Shown here: positions 25,125 through 33,334 of the stretch, piece by piece
How positions within the stretch are numbered: the first letter of the stretch is position 1
Layout: every line of letters begins with the position of its first letter
DNA from: Fimbriimonadaceae bacterium
GTDB lineage: Bacteria; Armatimonadota; Fimbriimonadia; Fimbriimonadales; Fimbriimonadaceae
Reading direction: 5' to 3'
Assembly: GCA_024710805.1 (NCBI GenBank)
Contig: JANJUB010000098.1
Span: 1-54,874 of the forward strand
Length of the DNA stretch: 54,874 nt
Made by a program: the position numbers and the translations under genes
The notes under the pieces: model-generated
Told to the model about the DNA's origin: nothing
Databases searched by the model: none
The model's input: the letters and a program-made list of their open reading frames with translations, nothing else

Positions 25125-25685
25125 CTAGATCTCCATCAGTTCGGCGTCTTTCTTCTTCTGGAGCGCGTGGGCTTCTTCCACGTACTTGTCCGTCAGCTTC
25201 TGAATCTTGGCCTCGAAGCCCTTCAGATCATCTTCGCTGATTTCCTTCTTCTTCTCCAGCGCCTTCAGGTGCTCGTTGGCGTCGCGGCGGACGTTGCGCA
25301 CCGCGACGGCGGCGTTCTCCGCGCGGCTGTTCACCTGCTTGACCATGTCCTTACGGCGCTCTTCGGTCATCTGAGGGAAGATCAGCCGGATACCGCTGCC
25401 GTCTGTGACGGGGTTGATGCCTAAGTCACTCTTCTGAATGGCGCGCTCGATGAGCGGGATGCTGGACTTGTCGTACGGCTGGATGAGCAGTTGGCGCGGC
25501 TCAGGGATGCTCACGTTCGCCATCTGCGAAATCGGAGTCTCGACGCCGTAATACTCGACATGAACCCGCTCCAGAACCGACGGGCTCGCGCGGCCGGTTC
25601 GGTAGGTTCCAAAGTCGTGCACCATCGCGTCGATGGCGTGCTTCATTCGTCGATCGGCATCCTGCAGAATCTCTTCAGCGTTCAT
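25125..25685 (-). CDS. frr: Ribosome recycling factor
   Basis: 186-residue RRF, which with EF-G splits the ribosome after termination. Canonical length and features: MKHAIDAMVHDFGTYRTGRASPSVLERV at the N-terminus, the hinge and domain II (YYGVETPISQMANVSIPEPRQLLIQPYD), and the C-terminal helix with FEAKIQKLTDKYV. The usual neighbours tsf and pyrH are absent. Unlike most genes in the window it has a strong Shine-Dalgarno (AAGGAG 9 nt before the ATG). It starts 40 nt after the hmgA stop, in the same direction. Confidence 0.96.
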   Translation of the reverse strand: MNAEEILQDADRRMKHAIDAMVHDFGTYRTGRASPSVLERVHVEYYGVETPISQMANVSIPEPRQLLIQPYDKSSIPLIERAIQKSDLGINPVTDGSGIRLIFPQMTEERRKDMVKQVNSRAENAAVAVRNVRRDANEHLKALEKKKEISEDDLKGFEAKIQKLTDKYVEEAHALQKKKDAELMEI

Positions 25686-25694
25686 AGCGGTGTT

Positions 25695-25700
25695 CTCCTT
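25695..25700 (-). promoter_or_regulatory. Shine-Dalgarno sequence of frr
   Basis: AAGGAG on the minus strand, 9 nt before the ATG at 25685. It is notable because most genes here lack one; it fits frr being translated as a distal gene after hmgA or from a leadered transcript. Confidence 0.7.
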
Positions 25701-25725
25701 AACGTGAGGTGTAGCTGATTTTGGC

Positions 25726-26922
25726 TTAATCGCCGGTCGTGTGGGCGGTGCCCGGGGGGGCGGAAACCCGCATCTGCCAGCTCTTCCAGTAGTCCGGATC
25801 TTCGAGCCCGAGGGCGGCCTTGGTCATCATCAGCGGGCGGTAGGTGTCGAGCATGACGGCGAGTTCTTCGGTCTTCGTCGCTCCGATCGAAGCCTCGACG
25901 GCACCCGGCTGGGGCCCGTGGGGCAGGCCGAGCGGGTGGATCGTGATGGAACCCTCTTCGATGCCCTTGCGCGAACCAAACTTGTCGTTGCAGTAGTACA
26001 GCACTTCGTCCGAGTCCACGTTCGAGTGGTTGTACGGCACGACAATCGCTTCGGGGTGGTAATCCAGCATGCGAGGACAGAACGAGCAGATCACGAATCC
26101 TCCCGACGCAAACGTCTGGTGGATCGGCGGCGGCATGTGGAGCTTGCCGGTGATGGGTGAGAAGTCGTGGATGCTGAACGCATACGGGAACTCGTAGCCA
26201 TCCCAGCCGACGATGTCGAACGGGTGATAAGGATACGTGTACATCGTGTATCGCTCGCGCGCCTTGATGAGTACGGGCGTGTCCTCGCGCTTGTCGATCG
26301 TGACCAACTCGCTCGGCGGCCGGATGTCGCGTTCTTGGAACGGCGCATGCTCCAGAAGCTGGCCGACTTCATTACGATAGCGGCGCGGAATCTCGATCGG
26401 CGTGAAGCTTTCGATCACAATCATCCGAACGGGCAACGTGTTGAACTGGAGCCGGTAGATGATGCCCTTCGGAACGACCAGGTAGTCGCCGGGACGGAAG
26501 TGAACGGTGCCAAACATGGACTGGAGCTCGCCCTCGCCGTCGTGCACAAACAGGCACTCATCGGCGTCCGCGTTCTTATAGTAGTAGTTCATTTGCTCGG
26601 CAACGAGGACTTGGTGCCAGTAGACGTCGCTGTTTCCGAGCAGGCAGACTCGACCGGTTACTGCGTCTCCGCTCGGCGTCATCTTCGCGGTGCGCAGGTG
26701 ACGGTGGCGCAACGCTTCGTCCGCCAAGAACTCCGGCTTGCACGATCCTCGGTCTTCCCACGACTTGACTTCGGTGGGCAGATTGATGTGATACATCAAC
26801 GACATCGGACCGCTGAATCCGCGGGTGCCGAAGAGCTGTTCCGCGTACAGTCCGCCATCCGGCTTCCGGAACTGGATATGGCGTTGCTTAGGGATTTGGC
26901 CGAGGCTTACGTATCGGGGCAT
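25726..26922 (-). CDS. hmgA: Homogentisate 1,2-dioxygenase
   Basis: 398-residue ring-cleaving iron enzyme of tyrosine/phenylalanine breakdown that turns homogentisate into maleylacetoacetate. Candidate ferrous ligands are His299 with Asp305/Glu306 in PYNHSNVDSDEVLYY and His335 in LGLPHGPQPG, matching the H-x6-E ... H pattern of the human enzyme. The cupin core and HPFDIVGWDGYEFPYAFSI are characteristic. It is shorter than the human enzyme (445), as in many bacteria. No hppD, maiA or fahA lies nearby, so the pathway is scattered. Leaderless TAGAAT box 6 nt upstream. Confidence 0.92.
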   Translation of the reverse strand: MPRYVSLGQIPKQRHIQFRKPDGGLYAEQLFGTRGFSGPMSLMYHINLPTEVKSWEDRGSCKPEFLADEALRHRHLRTAKMTPSGDAVTGRVCLLGNSDVYWHQVLVAEQMNYYYKNADADECLFVHDGEGELQSMFGTVHFRPGDYLVVPKGIIYRLQFNTLPVRMIVIESFTPIEIPRRYRNEVGQLLEHAPFQERDIRPPSELVTIDKREDTPVLIKARERYTMYTYPYHPFDIVGWDGYEFPYAFSIHDFSPITGKLHMPPPIHQTFASGGFVICSFCPRMLDYHPEAIVVPYNHSNVDSDEVLYYCNDKFGSRKGIEEGSITIHPLGLPHGPQPGAVEASIGATKTEELAVMLDTYRPLMMTKAALGLEDPDYWKSWQMRVSAPPGTAHTTGD

Positions 26923-26928
26923 AACTCT

Positions 26929-26934
26929 ATTCTA
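26929..26934 (-). promoter_or_regulatory. -10 box of a leaderless hmgA promoter
   Basis: TAGAAT on the minus strand ends 6 nt before the ATG at 26922. Confidence 0.6.
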
Positions 26935-26957
26935 CTGTCCGCGCCGGGCAACGTTCG

Positions 26958-29120
26958 CTAGGGACTGCGGAACTCGATCCAGGACATTCCCATCGGTGGA
27001 ACCGTAACCTTGATCCTCGCTGTCGATTCGTCAAGCGAAAGGGCACGCCGCTGCATCTTCCCGCCGTCCGAGTCGCCGCCTTCGACCAAGGCTCGATCCC
27101 GCAAGCCTGCGTAGTAAATCGGCAGCTCGACCTCCTCAGTCAGGGGTCCGTTGGTCGGATTGTAGAGGACGGCCAACCCCTTGATCGGCAGCTTCGGATT
27201 GACGTGGACGACCCCGTCGATGCGGCGGCCGTCGGCGCGGCGGACGTGGATCACGTCGGACTCGAGGATGTCGCGACGGGCTTTGAACCACTGAACCCAC
27301 TGCTGCACCATCGCTTTCGTTTCGGGAGCGTCGTACAGCCGCGGTCCTCGGTAGCACGATTGGGCACCGTAGCCGAGATTGTTCAACAGGTGGAGTCGGT
27401 AGTCGACGAGATGCTCCTTCAGCGGTTCGATGGTCGCCGCAGGTCCGCCGCCTTGGTATTCGACTAGCGGAGTCATCATCCAACCCATGCTCGGGGTTTT
27501 GTCCCATGTGCCATCGAAGAGATTCTGACGAGCGTGGATGTGCTGCTGAGCACGTGGCAGCGACCAGTTCACCTCGCGATAACCCATCCCGGTCTTGTTG
27601 GATCCGGCGAGGAAGTAATTGTCGGGCACGTTCAGGAAGACGTCACGCGCCCGGCACCACTCGTACCACTTGCGAATGCGCTCGTATTGCCGCCATTGCG
27701 AGTCGTCAAGGCCCGTGTGACCGGGGTGCTTGTCGGAGGCGCAGGTGTCGCCGGGATAGTTGCCATCATGCTCCAGCAGATCGAATCCCGTTTCGGTGAA
27801 GAACTTCTCGAGCTTCTGGAAGTACGCCTGACCCCACCGGCTTTCGAGGCACGGGCTGTTGCCAAAGATCGGCTTGGGATTGACGACGTTGTTCTCCGCG
27901 TCGATGCTGCGGCTGGCGAGCAGGGAATAGCCGCCGAGTTCAACCCCTTGCTTGTTCGCGTACTCCCGAAAGCTGCGGAACTTCGCGAGGTTCGCATCCG
28001 AGACGTCCTCCATGTCGAGACCGCTCCAGAACGAGATGACGATCATCTCGAATCCGCATTCGGCGGCTTGGTCGATCGCGGTCCTGACGACCTTGGGATC
28101 GGTGCTCGTCAGGTGGAGCATCAGCGGGTTCTGGGTCGTCCAAGGTGCCACCGTGCGGTAGAGCCGTCGGATGCCGAGGCTCTGCCGCTCGCGCTCGGTG
28201 GAATCGTGGAGCATGACGAAGCTCGTGAACGAGCGAAACGGCTCGTCCTTCGTGAGCGGAACATCGGGGCCGAGCGGGGGGCGCATCTCGAGGTCGCAGG
28301 GTGTAAGCAACTCGTAGTTGACCTGCGTCTTGTAGTTGGGATCGGGCACCCAGTGCGCCGTGCGGTTCGAGTTGTTCGTCGCCATGCCGCCAAAGCTGTA
28401 ATCGCTGATCGCAGTGACGTTCGGGAGCCTCCAGTTGGGGTTTCGATCCACCGTGCTTTCGGCCTCGACGAGCCCCAGAACCTCGGAGGTGAACGACTTG
28501 ACTTGCACGGGCTCGCCTGCGTTCTCAAGGGTCACCCACTTCGAGAACAAAGGGATGCCGTCGTACAGTTCGTAGTGAACGCCGACGGTCAGCCCCGGCC
28601 ATGCATCCGAGCGGTAGGTGAAGTGCAGGGCGACTCCCTTGGGCGGCCACTGGGAATTCGGGGTACGACGCTTCGGCTTCCAGGCCAGCCGCGGCTCGAC
28701 CGGGCCCTGTTTCCACTCCACGAGCCGAAAGGCATCCGGCCTAGCGGTCATTTGATCCAGCCACTCAGGCGTGAGGTAGGCGAGATTGGGCTGGCCGGCT
28801 AGGCCGCCGATATCCACCGTCTCGGGAGGCGTTGCGCCCCGCTGCAAGGTCAACCGGGCCTCGGGTTTCACGGCGCGGATCATCTCTTCGCCGTTGATCA
28901 GATTGACGAGGCCGACGGTGGCCGCGTTAGGAGCGATACGAAACCGCCGAGCGATCAAGCCATTGCTGAGAACCAGTTCCTGGGGATGCTCGGTTCGGTA
29001 GAGGCGCGAGGCTTCGGCCTTGGTCGCGAGGAGCCAGTCTTGGCGCGGCCTGCGCGGCACGAACAGGGGAAGGGAGGACGTCGATCCAAGAACAACCATA
29101 GCGCACACCGCCGCGAGCAT
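26958..29120 (-). CDS. Large secreted protein resembling alpha-galactosidase-type glycoside hydrolases
   Basis: 720 residues with a short signal peptide (MLAAVCAMVVLGSTSS). The N-terminal half (about 40-330) is beta-rich, like the super-sandwich domain before GH36-type barrels (ELVLSNGLIARRFRIAPN, VGVHYELYDGIPLFSKWVTLEN). The middle (about 350-600) looks like a TIM barrel: FEMIVISFWSGLDMED, GFDLLEHDGNYPGDTC with Asp candidates, VFLNVPDNYFLAGSN, and YREVNWSLPRAQQ. The C-terminal ~100 residues look like a beta domain. The likely role is hydrolysis of plant or microbial glycans outside the cytoplasm. I cannot assign a GH family with certainty or identify catalytic residues. Confidence 0.6.
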   Translation of the reverse strand: MLAAVCAMVVLGSTSSLPLFVPRRPRQDWLLATKAEASRLYRTEHPQELVLSNGLIARRFRIAPNAATVGLVNLINGEEMIRAVKPEARLTLQRGATPPETVDIGGLAGQPNLAYLTPEWLDQMTARPDAFRLVEWKQGPVEPRLAWKPKRRTPNSQWPPKGVALHFTYRSDAWPGLTVGVHYELYDGIPLFSKWVTLENAGEPVQVKSFTSEVLGLVEAESTVDRNPNWRLPNVTAISDYSFGGMATNNSNRTAHWVPDPNYKTQVNYELLTPCDLEMRPPLGPDVPLTKDEPFRSFTSFVMLHDSTERERQSLGIRRLYRTVAPWTTQNPLMLHLTSTDPKVVRTAIDQAAECGFEMIVISFWSGLDMEDVSDANLAKFRSFREYANKQGVELGGYSLLASRSIDAENNVVNPKPIFGNSPCLESRWGQAYFQKLEKFFTETGFDLLEHDGNYPGDTCASDKHPGHTGLDDSQWRQYERIRKWYEWCRARDVFLNVPDNYFLAGSNKTGMGYREVNWSLPRAQQHIHARQNLFDGTWDKTPSMGWMMTPLVEYQGGGPAATIEPLKEHLVDYRLHLLNNLGYGAQSCYRGPRLYDAPETKAMVQQWVQWFKARRDILESDVIHVRRADGRRIDGVVHVNPKLPIKGLAVLYNPTNGPLTEEVELPIYYAGLRDRALVEGGDSDGGKMQRRALSLDESTARIKVTVPPMGMSWIEFRSP

Positions 29121-29126
29121 AGGCTC

Positions 29127-29132
29127 ATGCTA
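29127..29132 (-). promoter_or_regulatory. -10 box of a leaderless promoter for the secreted glycosidase-like gene
   Basis: TAGCAT on the minus strand ends 6 nt before the ATG at 29120. The same gap carries the divergent cyclophilin gene. Confidence 0.5.
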
Positions 29133-29293
29133 GCACTTGGCGGCTGCTTTGATGGGAGAACAACCATCGGGTCGTGCATCTGGTGGGCGAAGGGTGCGTT
29201 GTGCCCTCTCAGGGTATCCGCTGATCCGGCTCGCTCCCGGACTCCAAGAGCAACCTTTCCCGGGTTCGCGCGTCCAACTCATTGGTGAAGACG

Positions 29294-29851
29294 ATGTTGC
29301 ATAAGCTTCTCGTGGTGCTGGCCGTGACTTTCGCGGCGGTCGGAGCGTGGGCGCAAGAGTACGCGCCTAAGGCGGGCGAAACCATCATGAAGGTGGCGAT
29401 CGAGGGCCGGGGCAACCTGTACATCAAGCTCTTTACCGCCGAGGCGCCAAAGACGACCAACCACATCATGGGTCTCGTCCGGCGCAACTTCTACGACGGT
29501 CAGCGCATTTTCCGCGTAGACCGCTCGCCGAAGCCATTCCTGCTTCAAATGGGTGCCCCCGGATCGCGATCGAAGGGCATGGACGACCCCACGTTACTCA
29601 CCGAGGGCACCGGGGCGAAGATCCCTTTCGAGGATTCCGGCTTCCTCCACGACCAAGTAGGCCGGGTTGGCCTTTCCGCCCAGCCGGGTGACCGCAACTC
29701 GGGCGACGCGCAGTTCCATATCCTCCTCGGACCGTCGCGATTCCTAGATGGAAACTACACCGTCTTTGGCCAAGTCGTCGGCGGTTTGGCTCTTCTTTCC
29801 AAGATCGAAAAGGGTGACCGAATCGTGTCGGTCACGTTGATGGGCGGTTAA
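29294..29851 (+). CDS. Exported cyclophilin-type peptidyl-prolyl cis-trans isomerase
   Basis: About 185 residues with a Sec signal peptide (MLHKLLVVLAVTFAAVGAWA), so it works in the periplasm or outside. It catalyses proline isomerisation in folding. Cyclophilin features: NLYIKLFTAEAPKTTNHIMGLV, the catalytic Arg region YDGQRIFRVDR, GDRNSGDAQFHILLG and LDGNYTVFGQVVGG. The usual FHRV and Q-x-GD are modified (FRVDRSPKPFLLQMGAP), so activity may be altered. Start codons TTG 29282 and GTG 29285 are alternatives that add 3-4 residues. It is divergent from the glycosidase-like gene. Confidence 0.88.
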   Translation: MLHKLLVVLAVTFAAVGAWAQEYAPKAGETIMKVAIEGRGNLYIKLFTAEAPKTTNHIMGLVRRNFYDGQRIFRVDRSPKPFLLQMGAPGSRSKGMDDPTLLTEGTGAKIPFEDSGFLHDQVGRVGLSAQPGDRNSGDAQFHILLGPSRFLDGNYTVFGQVVGGLALLSKIEKGDRIVSVTLMGG

Positions 29852-29889
29852 GGAATCGCCAAAGGGCCCGACGCTTGGCCCACCGCCTG

Positions 29890-29895
29890 CACAAT
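29890..29895 (+). promoter_or_regulatory. Weak -10 box for the 29902 gene
   Basis: CACAAT ends 6 nt before the ATG at 29902. The first base departs from consensus but the spacing matches the leaderless pattern. Confidence 0.4.
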
Positions 29896-29901
29896 AAGAA
29901 C

Positions 29902-30579
29902 ATGAAACGCATCCTCGTCTTCACTGTTGCCGCGGTTGCGGCCCTCGTCGTCGCCCAAGATAAGGTCAAGATTCAACCCAAGTACACGGCGGAATCTTCA
30001 TCCAGCTACAAAATCACGATGAAGATGGCCGTTGGCGGAATCGAGGCCGAACTGAGCGGCAACATTGTGATGGCCGTGAAATCGGCGGGTGAGGCGGAAG
30101 CCAAGGTCGAGTACGACTGGCAGAATGGCAAGGCGGTCGTGAATGGTGAAGAGACTCCCGTGCCGTTCGCCCCGACCCACGTGATCTACGACCTTAAAGG
30201 CGACCTGATGAAGGTCGAGGGTGGAATCGAGGGCACCGACCCGATCCGCACCTACCTGACCGTCTTCGCCCACCTCCCGGCAGACGAACTCGTGAAGGAT
30301 GGCACCTGGAAGAAGACCTATCCGAAGAGCGCGCCTTTAGGCATCGAAGAGCGAACGGTCGAGGGCACCTATCTGGGCGACGAAGAAGTCTCCGGCAAGA
30401 AGAGCCACAAGTTCAAGATCAAGATGGTCGAGGGGGGTACGTTCACGACCGTGATCACGGCGTGGGTGGAAGCCGACGGCAAGATCGTCAAGCTTGAGGG
30501 TGAGTTCACCGCGCTGCCTCTTCCGATCGCCGGCGAGAATGCGAACGGAACCGTCCGCTTAGAACTCGCAGGGAAGTAA
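29902..30579 (+). CDS. Exported protein of unknown function
   Basis: 225 residues after a signal peptide start (MKRILVFTVAAVAALVVAQ). The mature part is a run of amphipathic beta strands (SYKITMKMAVGGIEAELSG, GEAEAKVEYDWQNG, HKFKIKMVEGGTFTTVITAW), resembling lipocalin-like or LolA-like barrels that carry hydrophobic ligands, but no family is certain. No cysteine follows the signal, so it is soluble. It follows the cyclophilin gene by 50 nt and ends at a strong hairpin. Confidence 0.6.
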   Translation: MKRILVFTVAAVAALVVAQDKVKIQPKYTAESSSSYKITMKMAVGGIEAELSGNIVMAVKSAGEAEAKVEYDWQNGKAVVNGEETPVPFAPTHVIYDLKGDLMKVEGGIEGTDPIRTYLTVFAHLPADELVKDGTWKKTYPKSAPLGIEERTVEGTYLGDEEVSGKKSHKFKIKMVEGGTFTTVITAWVEADGKIVKLEGEFTALPLPIAGENANGTVRLELAGK

Positions 30580-30586
30580 TTGAGAA

Positions 30587-30622
30587 GGCTCGGTGCCCTG
30601 CTCTCCCCAGGGCTCCCGAGCC
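30587..30622. terminator. Hairpin between convergent genes (possible bidirectional terminator)
   Basis: GGCTCGG (30587-30593) pairs with CCGAGCC (30616-30622), and CCCTG with CAGGG inside. It lies 8 nt after the stop of the plus-strand gene and before the convergent lipoprotein. No T-run is present. Confidence 0.55.
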
Positions 30623-30659
30623 GATTGGCGCTCCCTCGCCTAAGTGGCGTTGAGCTAAC

Positions 30660-30860
30660 CTACTTCCCGCCGTCCTCGCCGCTTCCCGGAGCGCCGTTGT
30701 TCGGGTTTGCCGCCGCCCATTCGTTGATGGTCTTAGCGTTCTTGCCCGACTCCAAGTCGGCCGCTGGCTGAGCCTCGACCTTGCTCAGGTCTGGACCCGC
30801 CTTTTCGCCGCATCCGGCGAGCAACCCAATCGCCAAAGTAAAGGCAAGTGCGATTCTCAT
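30660..30860 (-). CDS. Small lipoprotein co-transcribed with the prepilin gene
   Basis: 66-residue lipoprotein: signal peptide MRIALAFTLAIGLLAGC, with Cys17 as the lipidation site in LLAGC, then a short polar tail rich in N, G and E (TINEWAAANPNNGAPGSGED). It starts 1 nt after the prepilin stop, so the two are one operon. Small lipoproteins of this kind often follow DUF1559 prepilins in Planctomycetes-like genomes; a role in surface or pseudopilus assembly is inference. Confidence 0.75.
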   Translation of the reverse strand: MRIALAFTLAIGLLAGCGEKAGPDLSKVEAQPAADLESGKNAKTINEWAAANPNNGAPGSGEDGGK

Positions 30861-30861
30861 C

Positions 30862-31749
30862 TTAGTTCGGCGACCACTCGGTCGCGACCGTGAACGGATA
30901 GTTGACGAAGTTGTCGCATCGGATGCTGCCGAGGCCGAAGCGGCTGCCGTCGAGCAACTCGCTCGGGTTGGCGCAGTAAGCGAATCGATCCTTCTCGGCC
31001 GCCGGCACGTAAACGTAACCGACGCCTGGCGTGAGACCGCCGCGATACTGCACGTTCTTGGCGTGGCCATCAGCATAGGACATGTTGAATCGGCCGCCCC
31101 AGCGGAACTGGCTCTGCCGTGTCGCGGCCGTGACCGGGAAGGTGTCGAGAATCCAAGCCTTGCCGCCGGCGGTGTTCGGGTACATGCCGATCGTGGGGCG
31201 AGGAGTGTCATAGGTGTCGCCGAACACGAAAACGTTTGCCGGCTCATCGAACGAGGTCAGCGATCGGCCCGGCTGGACGGTACCGCCGCCTGGGATGGGC
31301 ACCTCGCCCAAGAGAACGCCGCCGCCGGCGTAAATCTGCGGGCCCCAGTTGTATCCGTAGCCAAGGCAGCGGCCCGTTGGGTTAAGGTCGCGGATGTGTC
31401 GCCCCCACGGCGTGTTGTCGCGGTCGTTCTGGTTGTGATAAAAGCAGCCGGTCTCGGTGCGCTCGCTGCTGAAGAAGAGCTGGACGTTCTTCACGTAGGG
31501 TTGCATAACGACCCAGAAATCGGTGCGATGGACGCCCTGCGGGCCACCGGTACTGACATTGACCGCACTGTCGTCATGGTCGGTGGCATACATCTGCCAC
31601 GCCGTGCCAATCTGCTTGACCTGCGAAAGGGCGTTGGTCTTCTTGGCGGCGGTCTTTGCCTGGGCAAACACCGGGAATAGAATGGCGGCAAGGATCGCGA
31701 TGATGGCGATCACGACGAGAAGCTCGATAAGCGTAAAGGCTCGTTTCAT
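30862..31749 (-). CDS. DUF1559-type prepilin-like protein (type IV pilin/pseudopilin N-terminus)
   Basis: 295 residues starting MKRAFTLIELLVVIAIIAI, a textbook class III prepilin signal: basic leader, methylated Phe after cleavage, Glu at +5 and a long hydrophobic helix. The C-terminal globular domain carries the family ending WGGRFNMSYADGHAKNVQYRGG. Such proteins are processed by prepilin peptidase and form pseudopili or surface fibres; they are greatly expanded in Planctomycetes and Armatimonadota. GGAGGA lies ~13 nt before the ATG. It heads a two-gene operon with the small lipoprotein. Confidence 0.92.
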   Translation of the reverse strand: MKRAFTLIELLVVIAIIAILAAILFPVFAQAKTAAKKTNALSQVKQIGTAWQMYATDHDDSAVNVSTGGPQGVHRTDFWVVMQPYVKNVQLFFSSERTETGCFYHNQNDRDNTPWGRHIRDLNPTGRCLGYGYNWGPQIYAGGGVLLGEVPIPGGGTVQPGRSLTSFDEPANVFVFGDTYDTPRPTIGMYPNTAGGKAWILDTFPVTAATRQSQFRWGGRFNMSYADGHAKNVQYRGGLTPGVGYVYVPAAEKDRFAYCANPSELLDGSRFGLGSIRCDNFVNYPFTVATEWSPN

Positions 31750-31910
31750 AAGATGGACTGATTCCTCCAGTGAGCACGTTACGGGGCCGATGTTAATGGA
31801 GCACTAGCCCACGGTTAGGGTCCGATGAACGTCAGGTTAACGATGATGTTGGCTTTAAGGAATGGTGAAATCGGAGGCGATTTGGGCCATCAAGGGCCAC
31901 GTTCTGGGCA

Positions 31911-31916
31911 CACAAT
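31911..31916 (+). promoter_or_regulatory. Weak -10 box for the phosphoesterase gene
   Basis: CACAAT ends 5 nt before the ATG at 31922, supporting that start rather than the earlier ATG at 31862. Confidence 0.4.
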
Positions 31917-31921
31917 GGGGC

Positions 31922-32866
31922 ATGGATTTCAAGCCTGCTCTCTCGCGCCGCGATCTGCTTGCCGCTTCGGCAGCAGGGATACTGATGCCCTCGCTCGCTA
32001 TGGGGACCTTTCGGGCCGATAGGAAGCGCGTTCTCCGCATTGCCCACTTGACCGACATCCACGTGCAGCCCGAGAAAGGAGCCCCCGAGGGCATGGAGGC
32101 GGCTCTCCGGCACGCCCTCGCCCAATCGGACAAACCGGATCTGATCTTTACCGGCGGGGATCTCATCATGGACGCCTTGGGTCAAACCCGCGAGCGCACC
32201 AAGACGCAGTGGGACCTCTTCACCAAGGTGATCGGCGGGGTGAACATTCCCGTCGAGCACACGATCGGCAACCACGATGTGTGGGGTTGGGGCAAACGCG
32301 ACGTGTACAGCAAAGAGCCCGAGTACGGCAAGAAGTGGGCCTGCGATGTGCTTGGGCTGGCCAAGCCCTACCGCAGCTTTGACCGGGCGGGATGGCACTT
32401 CATCGTGTTGGACAGCACCTTCATGAAGGAGGGTAGCGGCTACACGGCCAAGCTCGACGACGAGCAGTTCGAGTGGCTCGCAGGCGATCTGAAGTCGGTG
32501 CCGAAAGACACTCCAATCATGGTGGTCAGCCACATCCCGATCGTCGCCGCGTGTCCGATGTTCGACGGGGAAAACGAGAAGTCAGGCGATTGGGTGATTC
32601 CCGGCGCTTGGATGCACCTCGACGCGCGCAAGATCAAGAACGAGTTCCGCAAGTACCCAAACGTCAAGCTTTGCGTCAGCGGACACATCCACCTGATCGA
32701 CCAGGTGGTGTACAACGACGTGACCTACTTCTGCAACGGCGCGGTGAGTGGCGGCTGGTGGGGTGGCGACTACCAGGAGTGTACGTATGGTTACGCGCTG
32801 GTGGATCTCTACGACGACGGCAGCTTCGAGAATCGGTACGTGCCGTTCGGTTGGAAGACGCGGTAA
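31922..32866 (+). CDS. Tat-exported calcineurin-like metallophosphoesterase
   Basis: 314 residues. A twin-arginine signal (SRRDLLAASAAGILMPSLAMG) precedes a complete dinuclear-metal phosphoesterase core: DIH (HLTDIHVQP), GGD (FTGGDLIMD), GNHD (IGNHDVWGWG), VVSH and SGHIHL. It hydrolyses phosphomonoesters or diesters in the periplasm after folding with metals in the cytoplasm. Substrate unknown; similarity is to the CpdA/Icc-like and phosphatase-phytase groups. It stands alone; a repeat element follows it. Confidence 0.88.
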   Translation: MDFKPALSRRDLLAASAAGILMPSLAMGTFRADRKRVLRIAHLTDIHVQPEKGAPEGMEAALRHALAQSDKPDLIFTGGDLIMDALGQTRERTKTQWDLFTKVIGGVNIPVEHTIGNHDVWGWGKRDVYSKEPEYGKKWACDVLGLAKPYRSFDRAGWHFIVLDSTFMKEGSGYTAKLDDEQFEWLAGDLKSVPKDTPIMVVSHIPIVAACPMFDGENEKSGDWVIPGAWMHLDARKIKNEFRKYPNVKLCVSGHIHLIDQVVYNDVTYFCNGAVSGGWWGGDYQECTYGYALVDLYDDGSFENRYVPFGWKTR

Positions 32867-32879
32867 GGCGCAACCGAGC

Positions 32880-33077
32880 TCATCAAGACTGTAGGCGCAG
32901 GTTTCGAGTCACGAAGTGACGAGGCCCTGCGCACCCGGCGTGACGATGGCAACCGGCCGCCCCAGGGGAGGTTTGGCGCGGTACGACGCCCCCGCGTGCC
33001 TCGTGCTTTTTTGACCGAGCTAACCCGCGCCAACCCGAACTAATCCGAGCCAATCCGCGCTAACCCGAGCCAATCCC
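32880..33077. repeat. Intergenic repeat family 1, copy D (most complete)
   Basis: Contains the nested hairpin (GCGCAGG ... GTCACGAAGTGAC ... CCTGCGC) near 32897-32933, the block GTGACGATGGCAACCGGC, GGTACGACGCCCCCGCGTG with CCTCGTG, and then six uninterrupted 10-bp units alternating (T/C)AACCCGNNC and (T/C)AATCCGNGC up to the stop of the next gene. Confidence 0.78.
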
Positions 33078-33293
33078 CTAATGGCTGTCGCAGGAGGCGC
33101 ACACCAGCTTGCCACCGTGGTTGTGCAGTTCGGCCTTCGGATACTCCTTGCCGCAGGTCTCGCACTTCGCAACTTCGGCGGTGCTCGACATGGCCGCGCC
33201 GGCTCCCGTCGTCTCTTGCTCCGCAGGCGCGCATCCTACGCCTACAAAGCTCACGCAAACAACGCAAATCATTCCAGAGAGAAGCTTCTTCAT
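33078..33293 (-). CDS. Small zinc-ribbon lipoprotein
   Basis: 71-residue lipoprotein. The signal peptide has a lipobox ending VGVGC, with lipidation at Cys21. The short mature domain ends in two CxxC knuckles, CETCGKEY and CASCDSH, the pattern of a small zinc or rubredoxin-like ribbon. Exposed on the outside of the membrane it could bind metal or act in redox. Its stop abuts the 10-bp tandem part of repeat copy D. No family name recognised. Confidence 0.7.
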   Translation of the reverse strand: MKKLLSGMICVVCVSFVGVGCAPAEQETTGAGAAMSSTAEVAKCETCGKEYPKAELHNHGGKLVCASCDSH

Positions 33294-33334
33294 TCAAGTT
33301 CACCCGATCGAGGATCGGTCGATTTTACCGGGCA

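Noticed and set aside
27534-28802. 422-codon frame opposite the glycosidase-like gene
   Set aside because: Antisense shadow; no domain, while the opposite strand encodes a signal peptide and a full-length conserved-looking protein.
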